Of a stretch of DNA of 30,447 nucleotides, positions 8,348-16,617 are shown piece by piece (positions within the stretch are counted from its first letter, which is position 1; each line of letters opens with the position of its first letter). The notes under the pieces are model-generated. The model saw only the letters and a list, made by a program, of their open reading frames with translations, was not told where the DNA came from and did no database searches. Source of the stretch: a virus; IMG/VR virus record IMGVR_UViG_3300025099_000091, positions 1 through 30,447 of that record. One strand, written 5' to 3'. The translations under genes and the position numbers were made by a program.

Positions 8348-8797
8348 TTACTTGTCGTCTAGCTCGTTAAGAGCCATCATTTTAGACGCAATACTGTCTC
8401 TAACTCTGCCTGTTTTCTGTGCTTGGGCTATTTGGTCAGTGACATTTGGAGTTTCGTTAATGGCTTTTGCTGATTGCTGTAAGGCATCCAGTCTATTTTG
8501 ACCTTCGTTTACTGTACTACGAATACTGTCTTGTTGTCCACTAACAACCTCTTCTCCAAACTCTGCTGACAAAAACTCCTTCAAAGCATTTGCTTCAAGG
8601 TCGCCTTCGTACATCAAATCTGCAGCTTTTCCAACACCCTTAGTTCTATCTAATCCAACTTCTTTGAACAAGTTGTCTCTCTCTTTGGACTGATATGAAA
8701 TCAACTCCTCTTTAAGAGCTTTGTTCTCTTCACGAATTGCTTTCCAATTCTTGTCAGATTCAACTGAACCTTCTGTGTTATCAATATTTTCAGACAT
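8348..8797 (-). CDS. Capsid scaffolding-like protein (149 aa)
   Basis: I place the start at the ATG at 8797 (MSENIDNTEG) because AGGAG lies 8 bases upstream; an in-frame ATG at 8839 has no such site. The protein is short, acidic and mostly helical. A coiled-coil-like N-terminal part (NWKAIREENKALKEELISYQ) is followed by GVGKAADLMYEGDLEANALKEFLS (split) and a Gln/Asn-rich C-terminus ending LNELDDK. Scaffold proteins are typically of this kind and are encoded immediately before the capsid gene, as here; they fill the procapsid and leave on packaging. No family was recognised with certainty, so the call rests on composition and position. Confidence 0.75.
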   Translation of the reverse strand: MSENIDNTEGSVESDKNWKAIREENKALKEELISYQSKERDNLFKEVGLDRTKGVGKAADLMYEGDLEANALKEFLSAEFGEEVVSGQQDSIRSTVNEGQNRLDALQQSAKAINETPNVTDQIAQAQKTGRVRDSIASKMMALNELDDK

Positions 8798-8922
8798 TTG
8801 CTGTCTCCTATCTATAAATAATTTTTTTGCAAGTGCCATCTATGTAATGCACTGAGCCTTATCTACTTATTATTTATTTTCCATGTCTTGTTAGTAGGCA
8901 TCAAGACAGTGTTCGTATGTAT

Positions 8923-8951
8923 CCTGGTCAAGTTTAACCCCCAGACCTAGG
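8923..8951 (-). promoter_or_regulatory. Hairpin in the leader of the scaffold/capsid mRNA
   Basis: CCTGGTC (8923-8929) pairs with GACCTAGG (8944-8951) leaving one bulged base. On the minus strand it lies between the promoter candidate at 8967-8975 and the scaffold start, in a leader of roughly 160 bases with no gene. Confidence 0.5.
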
Positions 8952-8966
8952 AATAGGGTCGTATTT

Positions 8967-8975
8967 ATTATATCA
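8967..8975 (-). promoter_or_regulatory. Candidate extended -10 promoter for scaffold and capsid genes
   Basis: The minus strand reads TGATATAAT, an extended -10 element with a perfect TATAAT, in very AT-rich DNA in the 209-base gap between the 288-residue gene and the scaffold gene. No good -35 at 17 bases is visible. The identical 9-mer occurs before the first gene of the late unit. Confidence 0.55.
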
Positions 8976-8992
8976 TAAATTAAAAATATACA

Positions 8993-9008
8993 AGTTGTTT
9001 AAACAACT
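8993..9008. repeat. 16-base perfect palindrome at the stop of the 288-residue gene
   Basis: AGTTGTTTAAACAACT is its own reverse complement and includes the stop codon. On the minus strand it is followed by TTGTATATTTTTAA, so it may work as a weak terminator; equally it could be a protein binding site, because its core GTTTAAAC recurs in other gene junctions. Confidence 0.6.
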
Positions 9009-9873
9009 ATTGTTCTAGGATACCTGTAACAGCACCTGTTTGTGTTGTCCTTGCTCCTGCTTGTGCAGAACTACCTGCGACCTGTTGTCTAAGTATGTTA
9101 GACACTGCTTGAAAATCTTGTACATCACCTAGCTGTAATCCTTCAACTATATCTTGCACATCAGGAATATCTCTGCCTTGTGCTAGAGCTTGTTGTTGAA
9201 TATTCTGAACTTGATTGAATGCTTGTCTTGCAGCTTGTGGGTCTATCCCTTGTTGCCTAAGTGCTTCAACTGCTTCTATAGATATGTTTGTTCCAGATAA
9301 TAATGCTTGACCACCAATCTGTGCTCTTACAACATTTTGTGATACAACATCTCTAGCTGCAATAGTACCTGCTAATAATTGTTGCCCTATCGTTGGGTCA
9401 ATAGCACTGGCTATAATCTCTTCATCTGTTAATGTTCTTGCAAAATTTCTTTGATAAAATTCTTTTACTGCAGGTATACCAGTAAGTATATTTGTATAGA
9501 CAGTATTAACCCTTGTTCCTAATTCATCTGGAGATACAACATTTTCTATTAGTTGTTTCTTTCTATCGTTAGTCAAGATTATATCTGGGTTAATTCCTAT
9601 AGCTTCAAACTTTCTACTATAACCATCAACAACTTGTGTATACTCTGCTTCATTGTATTTAGTAGTAATACCATCTGGATTTAAGTTACCAGGATAATAA
9701 GTTTGATAAGCGTTAGATGTACGAACAGCTTGTATAGCTTGTTGTTCATCATTACCTGATTCAACAAATGCTGTGACATAAATATTTAATAGTTCATCTG
9801 GTAACAAATTACCATATTTTTTCTTAGCTGCATCTTTTAAATTATTTAAACCTGCTGTAGTTATGTTTGCCAT
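9007..9873 (-). CDS. Putative internal virion protein, Gln-rich (288 aa)
   Basis: I do not recognise a family. The protein is helical, with a Gln/Ala-rich second half (AARQAFNQVQNIQQQALAQG) and a low-complexity end (SSAQAGARTTQTGAVTGILEQ, split). The first part has a Tyr-rich patch (NAYQTYYPGN). It has no cysteine. Its ATG overlaps the stop of the 616-residue gene (TAATG), so the two are probably translated together and may interact. It is the last gene before the separately promoted scaffold/capsid pair. Position in the block of large unknown genes between portal and capsid makes a virion role likely, for example an internal core or ejection protein. Function unknown. Confidence 0.6.
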   Translation of the reverse strand: MANITTAGLNNLKDAAKKKYGNLLPDELLNIYVTAFVESGNDEQQAIQAVRTSNAYQTYYPGNLNPDGITTKYNEAEYTQVVDGYSRKFEAIGINPDIILTNDRKKQLIENVVSPDELGTRVNTVYTNILTGIPAVKEFYQRNFARTLTDEEIIASAIDPTIGQQLLAGTIAARDVVSQNVVRAQIGGQALLSGTNISIEAVEALRQQGIDPQAARQAFNQVQNIQQQALAQGRDIPDVQDIVEGLQLGDVQDFQAVSNILRQQVAGSSAQAGARTTQTGAVTGILEQ

Positions 9874-11723
9874 TATGTACTAAATCCTCTCTGTACTCCT
9901 GTTTGAGTTACACCAACAGAATTAGCAATATTGTCTGACAATGTATCTACAACTTTTACTATGTTATTGTTTAAACCATAAGCTGTTAACTCTTGGTCTG
10001 CTGTATTTTGGTCATTAGATAATAATACATTTAACCAGTTCTGTGAAGTCTCATCCATTCTCTCACCTAAGAATTGAAATGAATAGTTTTGCCATGGTGA
10101 TGCTATTTGTTTATAAGTTAAATTCTCATCATAGATGTCTGTATTAAACAAAACTTTTCTTTGTGATTTTAAATCTTCTTGTAATAAATCTGCACCTACA
10201 TCTGGGTTCTCTGCGTTTCTAATTACTGATGCGTAGTCTTGTAATGTGGCTTCATCTAATGCACCATATACAGGACCTAACCACTCTAATGCTAATGCTC
10301 TAGCAGATGCGTAACCTGCTCTAGTTTGGTCTACTTCACCTTTACCTTCTAACCAGTTTGTAAGTCTCTCATCTACTTGTATTCCTGATGTTACATCTGA
10401 CAATGCTTGTATTTGTTCTGATGCTTTGACTGCATCAAACTCACCAAATGTAACTTTGTCTGCAAACCATTCAGCTAATGAATTACCATTAGCATCTCTT
10501 ATAGTATCTGCATTAGCAATACCAGCATTTTTCATAGTTTCTAAATATAATATTCTGTTTTGGTCTAGTAGTGTTTTAGCATCAGCAGGAAAATCAGCGT
10601 CTCCAATTCCTCTACCCTTAGAAGTTACTAACCAATCTCTTTCTTCTTTTGTGCTGTTGTTCCACCATTCTGTGTTAGACCATTCTTCAGTAGTTATATC
10701 TCTATCTTCTACATATCCTTCTACCCATAATGAAAACATTTCATCATCATCTTTGAGCCAAGGTCTACCTAATGTTGCTTTTTCAAAATTGTCTACGAAG
10801 CCTACAAAAGGACTATCACCAGTAGTAATAACCTTCTCATCTAATTCGTTTACATTTCCAAAATATACTGAGCTTGTCCACATAGTATCTGATGCCTGTA
10901 CCTCATCTGGTCTTTCTCTACCACTGTATAACATATCTAATTCTGAATCAGATGCAGCATAACGCATATACATCATAGTTCCTGGAACTTGCCATACAAC
11001 AAACTTGTTACCTTCATACTCCCATATCTGACTGTCTACAAAACCTGTACTTAATTCTGCACTACCTGATGTTACACCAGAAGTTACTTCTGCTGCTGAT
11101 GTACCTGCATCTGGTCCTTCTGTAATATCTACTGCTGTTAATGAATAACCATTGTTAAATGCTTGTTTTAAATCTGCATTACTAAATACTCTTTCACCAC
11201 CAGCAGGTGCATCTTTTCTATAAATAACAATACCTGCTTTATATTGTGATGGAGTAAATCCATATTCATCTGGTGTCTCTGTAACAGTTTCTTCTTCTTG
11301 ACTTCCATTATCTTGTGAACCTGGAGGAGGTGTAGTTGGAGAAGAAGTAGTTGGAGGAGGTGTAGTAATAACAGGGTCTACTGTACCTATTCCACCACCT
11401 TGTGCATAGATGTCTCCTAAAGATGGCTCATCCAAATCTTGTGGTGGTGTTCCAAATTGATTAGTAGTAGAACCTCTAGTAGTTGTGTCAATAGTAGATA
11501 CATCTATAACACCTTGACTATTGACTGTTGGCTTTGTTGATTGTGCAGCCCTAGTAAAAAGTCTTTTCTCTGTTTCTGTTAATAAATTAGGTGTTTTGTT
11601 TTGAGCTGTTCTTAAATCTCTAATCCTTTGATTATATAAAACTTCATCATATTCTGATTTTGATATACGACCACTAACTAAATCCATTAACAACTGTCTA
11701 TTCTCTTGTGGTGTTAGTGCCAT
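9873..11723 (-). CDS. Putative internal virion protein with Pro/Thr linker (616 aa)
   Basis: No family recognised. The N-terminal 70 residues are helical (ENRQLLMDLVSGRISKSEYD). A low-complexity linker at about 110-150 (PPPTTSSPTTPPPGS, then QEEETVTETPDE) joins it to a larger globular part rich in Trp, Asp and Glu (EEWSNTEWWNNSTKEERDWL). The C-terminus is again helical. It has no cysteine and no signal peptide. It begins 4 bases after the 968-residue gene and ends in an overlap with the 288-residue gene. A role in the capsid interior or ejection apparatus is inferred from position, size and composition only. Confidence 0.6.
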   Translation of the reverse strand: MALTPQENRQLLMDLVSGRISKSEYDEVLYNQRIRDLRTAQNKTPNLLTETEKRLFTRAAQSTKPTVNSQGVIDVSTIDTTTRGSTTNQFGTPPQDLDEPSLGDIYAQGGGIGTVDPVITTPPPTTSSPTTPPPGSQDNGSQEEETVTETPDEYGFTPSQYKAGIVIYRKDAPAGGERVFSNADLKQAFNNGYSLTAVDITEGPDAGTSAAEVTSGVTSGSAELSTGFVDSQIWEYEGNKFVVWQVPGTMMYMRYAASDSELDMLYSGRERPDEVQASDTMWTSSVYFGNVNELDEKVITTGDSPFVGFVDNFEKATLGRPWLKDDDEMFSLWVEGYVEDRDITTEEWSNTEWWNNSTKEERDWLVTSKGRGIGDADFPADAKTLLDQNRILYLETMKNAGIANADTIRDANGNSLAEWFADKVTFGEFDAVKASEQIQALSDVTSGIQVDERLTNWLEGKGEVDQTRAGYASARALALEWLGPVYGALDEATLQDYASVIRNAENPDVGADLLQEDLKSQRKVLFNTDIYDENLTYKQIASPWQNYSFQFLGERMDETSQNWLNVLLSNDQNTADQELTAYGLNNNIVKVVDTLSDNIANSVGVTQTGVQRGFST

Positions 11724-11726
11724 AAT

Positions 11727-14633
11727 TTACCTACTCTCCTGCATTGTAGCATACTGTTCAAAGGCATAATCAATTATAGGTTCACTTATCTTCCATGACA
11801 ACGACCATGTATCAGAAACTTCACCAAATTCTTGCCATGCATCTTTACCTAATTGTTTCCAATCATAGTCATTGTAAATTGGTTCTTCACCCTCTAGTGT
11901 TTTACCACCCATAAATGATGGTACAAAATCATTTTGACCACCTTGTTTCTCTACTGCTTTATTAAATGCTTGACCTGCATCTATAGCAAGTATTGCCAAT
12001 TCATATCCTACATAAGCTGCTAGTGCTGCAGGTGCTATCGCTGCTAGTCCTAACCTAGGTAGTAACCTAGCTATCCCTGTAGTTATTGCTAAATCACCTG
12101 GGTCTAATACAGTTCCTGCTGCACCAAACGCTTTACCTACAACCCTCTTAGCAGATTTAAAGATGCCATCTACAACCTCTGGTTGTGCATTAGCTAATTC
12201 TTTTACCTTGTTTAAACTGTCACTATCTACAAGGTCAGCAGCATCTTCTACTACAGTACTAGCAACATTAATTATTTCTTCTGGCATCAATGCTACTTTC
12301 TGTGGAGCAAATGGTCTATCAGCTGGTCTAATATAATTAGGGTCTCCAGGCTTTATTAAGTTACCATCTACATCTCTCATGTGTTGTCCATAATTTGTAT
12401 ATGTGTTCTGACCTAATGTTTCTGTAGTCATAATTCTTCTAGCGTCTGGAGAATACATCTCTTTATGAGCTAACCATGCGTTGTACTCACCTATTGGACC
12501 AAAGGTATTACCTCTCATACCATGTCCAAATGTGTCATGCACAGCTCTAAAGACATCATTCTCTAGCATTATTTTTCCATTTACATCTGTGTATCTTGAT
12601 ACAGCTAACATAGGGTTTCTTACATCAGCTTTAACAATGCCTTCTGGAGTAGCTAATGGATAACCAAAAGCTGTATCTGTAGCTAATACTTTTAAAGTTC
12701 CAGATTCCATATCAGCTATCATTTGTTGATGACCAGCTTTATTAGGTGTATAAGGGTCTACATCTACTAATTCAAACTTTATACCTGAATCTAACAATAC
12801 TTGATATTGCATATTAGTTTCCCCTATGAACTTCTTGTAATAAGGTATCGCAGTGTCATCAAACATAGGTAGTCTTTCAAATATATCTGCTGCTATTGCA
12901 CCCACTTCATCATTAAATACCATAGCTGGTTTAAACTGTGGGTCAGAGTATCCCATTATTTTGTGATAATCTTGTGCTATTTTTCTAATCCTATCACTGT
13001 GTACAGATAGGCTAACATCATCCATAACTCTTAATGTTCCTCTAGTTTGTGCTCTGTATCCACGACTACCATCACCCATATCTATAGTTCTTAAATCTTT
13101 AGGAACAAATAATTCTAAAGTACCATTTACAGGTATTCCTCTTTTTAAAATATTTGTAATCCCTACTTCTTTTAAAGCTCCATTTTCCATTACAATTAGT
13201 TTCAATCCTTGATTTTGTAAATCATTAACTAAACCTGCAGCAGGTCTTGCATGTAATCCTGCAGGGTCTGTTACTTCTAAAGTAAAAGGTTTATAATCAT
13301 CTATGTTTAAAGTTTCTACAGCAGGTACAACATTTGTTGGTGTGTCCACTACATTTGTAGGTGTATCTAATTCACTGACATTACCTTCCAAAATATTTTT
13401 TACATCAATTCTATTTTTAAAAAGTTGTGTTTCTAGTACTGGACCATTAAGATTTTCGTATATTGTAGTGCTTGGATACATATTAGTCATTCCACCTATT
13501 TGTACTTCAGGATAAATAACTGGTAACAAGTCATCAGAAGCACTTGAATTAGCTTCAATAAATTCTATTACCTTTTCTTTTGTTAGTTGTTTAACTGCTT
13601 CACGACTGCCATCTCCCAACTTTTCATAAGCATCCAAATCTTGGGGAGATATTCCAGCATTACTACGCATCTCATCAAAAACTTCAACACCTTTTTTTCT
13701 GGTTAACTCTTGCAAGAACTCTGTTAATTTCTCATCTATTAATTGCACAATAGGAGGAGCAGGTGTATTTCTTTGACCCATACCTGCGTATTGATAATAG
13801 GCATCATTATTAATTATGTTATCAGTCAAGTCATCCATTAATAAAAATACATTGTCTCCTAATATAAACTCTTTAGCTTTTTTATTAAATTCGTTTGTCC
13901 ACCAAGTGTGAAGTTCACGCAACTGACTTAGGTTTTCAGGTGGAGTATATAACCTGTTACCTTTAAAATTTTCTTGGGGTACAGCAATTCTATTCCAATC
14001 TATTTCTACATCAAGTTCATCTGGATGATAAAGTTCTCCTTCAGCATTTTGTAAAAATTCAATTATGTCTAAACCATGATTCATCAACACTCTCTGTTCA
14101 AGACTTTCAGGAAAGACATGTCTAACACCCAATGCAATTTCTTCTCTGTTTATATTTCTTGTAACACTATCAAGTATTTCTCCTGCAGCTTTTTTGTAAT
14201 TGTCACTTGATTCAGCAAAAAGAAAATCTCTTTCGTTGGATTCTTTTAAAGAATTTATAGCAAACTTAACATATTTTTTAAATTTATCTGCACCATCTCT
14301 TGTTGCTTTTTGTAATAATTTACTGACACCTTGACCTTGCATCCTAAAAACATCTTTACCTGAATCAATATTTAATTGAGCTGCATCTGTAAAAAATTCT
14401 GTAAGTCTTTTTTCTATTTCTTTTGTAGATAGTTTTGACCATGGTTCTGTAGAAAGTTTAGTCATTTCATTACCTAAATCATTATGGTGTAAATTATTAC
14501 CATACATCATTAAGCTCAAAGCCTTTTGTCTATATGTTTGTATTACTGAATTACCAGGTACAGTGTCTAATATACCTTCTAGAAGATTACTAAGAATCCT
14601 ATCTTTCTCTTTAATAATCTGTTGTTTGTTCAT
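11727..14633 (-). CDS. Multidomain virion protein with HPr-like segment and HDTFGH domain (968 aa)
   Basis: Four parts are visible. Residues 1-400: helical, charged, with no recognised domain. About 425-440: a linker with a duplicated DTPTNVV. About 453-515: a segment like HPr of the phosphotransferase system, with G-L-H-A-R-P-A-A placing His461 where HPr carries its phosphorylated histidine, then ITNILKRGIPVNGTLELFV in the place of the second helix and last strand; the HPr C-terminal helix is not evident. About 560-780: a domain with HDTFGH (His699, His704), NAWLAHKEMYSP and TTETLGQN, which I recall from other phage virion or polyvalent proteins without assigned activity. About 857-884: a hydrophobic, membrane-type segment. 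It contains no cysteine. It could be ejected and insert in the cell envelope. Domain identity of the HPr part is a motif-based inference. Confidence 0.7.
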   Translation of the reverse strand: MNKQQIIKEKDRILSNLLEGILDTVPGNSVIQTYRQKALSLMMYGNNLHHNDLGNEMTKLSTEPWSKLSTKEIEKRLTEFFTDAAQLNIDSGKDVFRMQGQGVSKLLQKATRDGADKFKKYVKFAINSLKESNERDFLFAESSDNYKKAAGEILDSVTRNINREEIALGVRHVFPESLEQRVLMNHGLDIIEFLQNAEGELYHPDELDVEIDWNRIAVPQENFKGNRLYTPPENLSQLRELHTWWTNEFNKKAKEFILGDNVFLLMDDLTDNIINNDAYYQYAGMGQRNTPAPPIVQLIDEKLTEFLQELTRKKGVEVFDEMRSNAGISPQDLDAYEKLGDGSREAVKQLTKEKVIEFIEANSSASDDLLPVIYPEVQIGGMTNMYPSTTIYENLNGPVLETQLFKNRIDVKNILEGNVSELDTPTNVVDTPTNVVPAVETLNIDDYKPFTLEVTDPAGLHARPAAGLVNDLQNQGLKLIVMENGALKEVGITNILKRGIPVNGTLELFVPKDLRTIDMGDGSRGYRAQTRGTLRVMDDVSLSVHSDRIRKIAQDYHKIMGYSDPQFKPAMVFNDEVGAIAADIFERLPMFDDTAIPYYKKFIGETNMQYQVLLDSGIKFELVDVDPYTPNKAGHQQMIADMESGTLKVLATDTAFGYPLATPEGIVKADVRNPMLAVSRYTDVNGKIMLENDVFRAVHDTFGHGMRGNTFGPIGEYNAWLAHKEMYSPDARRIMTTETLGQNTYTNYGQHMRDVDGNLIKPGDPNYIRPADRPFAPQKVALMPEEIINVASTVVEDAADLVDSDSLNKVKELANAQPEVVDGIFKSAKRVVGKAFGAAGTVLDPGDLAITTGIARLLPRLGLAAIAPAALAAYVGYELAILAIDAGQAFNKAVEKQGGQNDFVPSFMGGKTLEGEEPIYNDYDWKQLGKDAWQEFGEVSDTWSLSWKISEPIIDYAFEQYATMQESR

Positions 14634-14743
14634 TACTTTTCGTTAGATGTTATTTCATCAGGTATTTCAAAATCATTTAACTCAAAATCTTCAAGGTCCT
14701 TTAAGATTGTTTCCATAACACTTTTTTCTTTATTAGGTGCCAT
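14633..14743 (-). CDS. Small acidic protein (36 aa)
   Basis: The reading frame from the ATG at 14743 gives MAPNKEKSVMETILKDLEDF and ends EITSNEK. Both ends overlap neighbours by one base (TAATG at the start and at the stop), which is the same coupling used throughout this operon and argues that the frame is real. It is strongly acidic in the middle (DLEDFELNDFEIPDE). Such a peptide could be a chaperone or assembly partner of the 968-residue protein encoded next, but nothing in the sequence shows this. Confidence 0.65.
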   Translation of the reverse strand: MAPNKEKSVMETILKDLEDFELNDFEIPDEITSNEK

Positions 14744-15603
14744 TATCTTGACAACAACTTTAGTGCAGCTTTTACACTATCACTTAGATTAGGTTTAGGC
14801 ACAACTGTGTTAAGAGGTTCTTGTCCAACTGCTTTCTTTTGTTTATTAACTTGTGCTTCCAACATCTGTCTGACTCTACCATACATTTTACTTTGTGCTT
14901 GTAGTGGAACTTGTGTTGTATATTGTGTCATCTCAGGTGGTGTTAGAAAAGGAGTCCTTTGTGGTTGAGGTTGTCTTGGGTCATAACCATCTTCTGGCTC
15001 TGGTATTCCTCTGTCAGGTGCATTATCATCTGCAGGAGAACTAGCCATAATTTCTTTCACTTCATTTTCTATTTCTTGTTTTAATTTTTGTGCGTCTGTA
15101 TTGTTTGGGTCATTAAATTTATTAATAGTTAAAACATATAACTCTTTCATAGCTTCTTTGTAGTCATCTGAGTTTATATCTTTTAACTTTTGTTCTAACA
15201 TATATTTAAATACAAGTGCATTATCTTTTAAATTTGCTTGTGTCTTAAACCATTCAGCAGCAAACTTCTTTTGTTCACTAGAAAATTTAAGTAAACTTTC
15301 TTGTCCTGGTTGTGCAACATTACTTAACAAAACTTTATCTTGTTCATCTGTAATTCCTGGTAATTCAACACCAAGTTCTTTCATGGCTTTATAAATAGCA
15401 GGTGCCATTGAATTTAAGTTAGCTTGGAATATACCCCATGAAGGAGATTCTTTATCTAGTGCATCTCTAGTAAAAGGTACACCACCAACTCTTGATTCAT
15501 AACCAGCTATTGGAACGACATACTCTATGACTTCTTCTGCTATGCCAACACTTTGTAGTGCTTCAATAACTTCTTCTACTGTATAGTTTGTTTCTTCCAT
15601 CAT
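14743..15603 (-). CDS. Lytic transglycosylase-like virion protein (286 aa)
   Basis: Residues about 25-65 carry the two landmarks of the soluble lytic transglycosylase/lysozyme-like fold. AGYESR has Glu36 as the likely catalytic acid, and S-W-G-I-F-Q at 55-60 corresponds to the conserved G-(L/I)-(M/F)-Q that lines the glycan site. The rest is helical, then a Pro-rich linker at about 200-230 and a basic C-terminus (VNKQKKAVGQ ... AALKLLSR). Enzymes of this type cleave peptidoglycan glycan strands; as a virion component it would open the wall locally during DNA entry. The gene lies inside the internal-protein block, not in a lysis cassette, which favours the entry role. Start at 15603 or the next Met (15600) cannot be separated; it overlaps the preceding stop. 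Confidence 0.7.
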   Translation of the reverse strand: MMEETNYTVEEVIEALQSVGIAEEVIEYVVPIAGYESRVGGVPFTRDALDKESPSWGIFQANLNSMAPAIYKAMKELGVELPGITDEQDKVLLSNVAQPGQESLLKFSSEQKKFAAEWFKTQANLKDNALVFKYMLEQKLKDINSDDYKEAMKELYVLTINKFNDPNNTDAQKLKQEIENEVKEIMASSPADDNAPDRGIPEPEDGYDPRQPQPQRTPFLTPPEMTQYTTQVPLQAQSKMYGRVRQMLEAQVNKQKKAVGQEPLNTVVPKPNLSDSVKAALKLLSR

Positions 15604-16616
15604 CCTATCCTTGGTACTGGTTGTGCTTCAGCAGTTTTAAGCCCTGCTAAATTTCTTTGCATCCTGTAGAAAGTTTCATCTTCTACATCTGCTTGTCTTT
15701 GTATCTCTTCTCTTGGTTCAAATATTTCATCTAATACATCTTCTCCACCTTCTGTAAGTATATCTACATCTGGTTCTTCTGCTTCCATACCAGGTGTTTG
15801 TATCGCTTGACCTGTTGTAACATCATAACTAAGTGAAGGTGCAGAACCTGCTCCTAATCCTGTAAGTGATTGTTTAAACTGCTCTACTGGTCCTTCTACT
15901 AATTTACCTGTAATGTATTGTTTCTCATAGTCTGACAAAGGAGCACCTTTTCTAGCTTCTGCTTTTTTCTTTAAATCTTCTACATACTCGTCTAGGGCTT
16001 CATCACCAAATGTATATCCTCCACCTAGTCCACCTAAAGCTGCAGCTTGTGTTTGACCTGCTAGTACTTTTAGTCCTGCAGTCCATGTAAAGGTACCACC
16101 ATTATTCATACTAAATTCCATAGCTGCTTTAAGTCCTTTAAGAAACTCATCATCTATTTCAGCTCCTACAGTTTTATTTAAATCTATAAGACCTGCAGCA
16201 GATAATAAATTTTTTGTTTGTACTCTAAGGTAAGGAGTTAATTGTCTTGCTTGTGCTCCTATATCTGTAGGAAAGTAAACATAACTATAAGCAGAACCTG
16301 TTCCTAATATATCTCTGCGTTGTGTTTGCCATTCATCACTTGTTAAAAACTCTTCAGCAGAAATTAATTTAACTACTGGTCCTTCTTCTGGGTCAGTTAT
16401 TCCTGTTTGTACTTCATACTCTTTAAGATAACCATTACCTAATGGTGTCTTAGTTGTTGCACCTGCAGTATCTAAGATACTGGCAATCCTTATATAAAAA
16501 TCTTCATCTATAGAACTATTGTTTGCTGCTCCTTGACCACTTCCTACTCCACCAAATGGTCCTTGTGGAACAGTTGTATTTGTAGTTGTTTCGTAATGTC
16601 CTGGTATATGTACCAT
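15600..16616 (-). CDS. Putative internal virion protein (338 aa)
   Basis: I do not recognise a family. Residues 1-35 are Gly/Thr/Asn-rich and probably disordered. The middle is mixed helical, with a hydrophobic Gly/Ala stretch near 190-205 (AGQTQAAALGGLGGGYTFG). It then has a charged helix (EYVEDLKKKAEARKGAPLSD) and an acidic tail (EEPDVDILTEGGEDVLDEIF). It has no cysteine. It starts 2 bases after the stop of the giant gene and overlaps the start of the transglycosylase-like gene by 4 bases. A role in the same internal complex is inferred from context. Confidence 0.6.
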   Translation of the reverse strand: MVHIPGHYETTTNTTVPQGPFGGVGSGQGAANNSSIDEDFYIRIASILDTAGATTKTPLGNGYLKEYEVQTGITDPEEGPVVKLISAEEFLTSDEWQTQRRDILGTGSAYSYVYFPTDIGAQARQLTPYLRVQTKNLLSAAGLIDLNKTVGAEIDDEFLKGLKAAMEFSMNNGGTFTWTAGLKVLAGQTQAAALGGLGGGYTFGDEALDEYVEDLKKKAEARKGAPLSDYEKQYITGKLVEGPVEQFKQSLTGLGAGSAPSLSYDVTTGQAIQTPGMEAEEPDVDILTEGGEDVLDEIFEPREEIQRQADVEDETFYRMQRNLAGLKTAEAQPVPRIG

Positions 16617-16617
16617 A

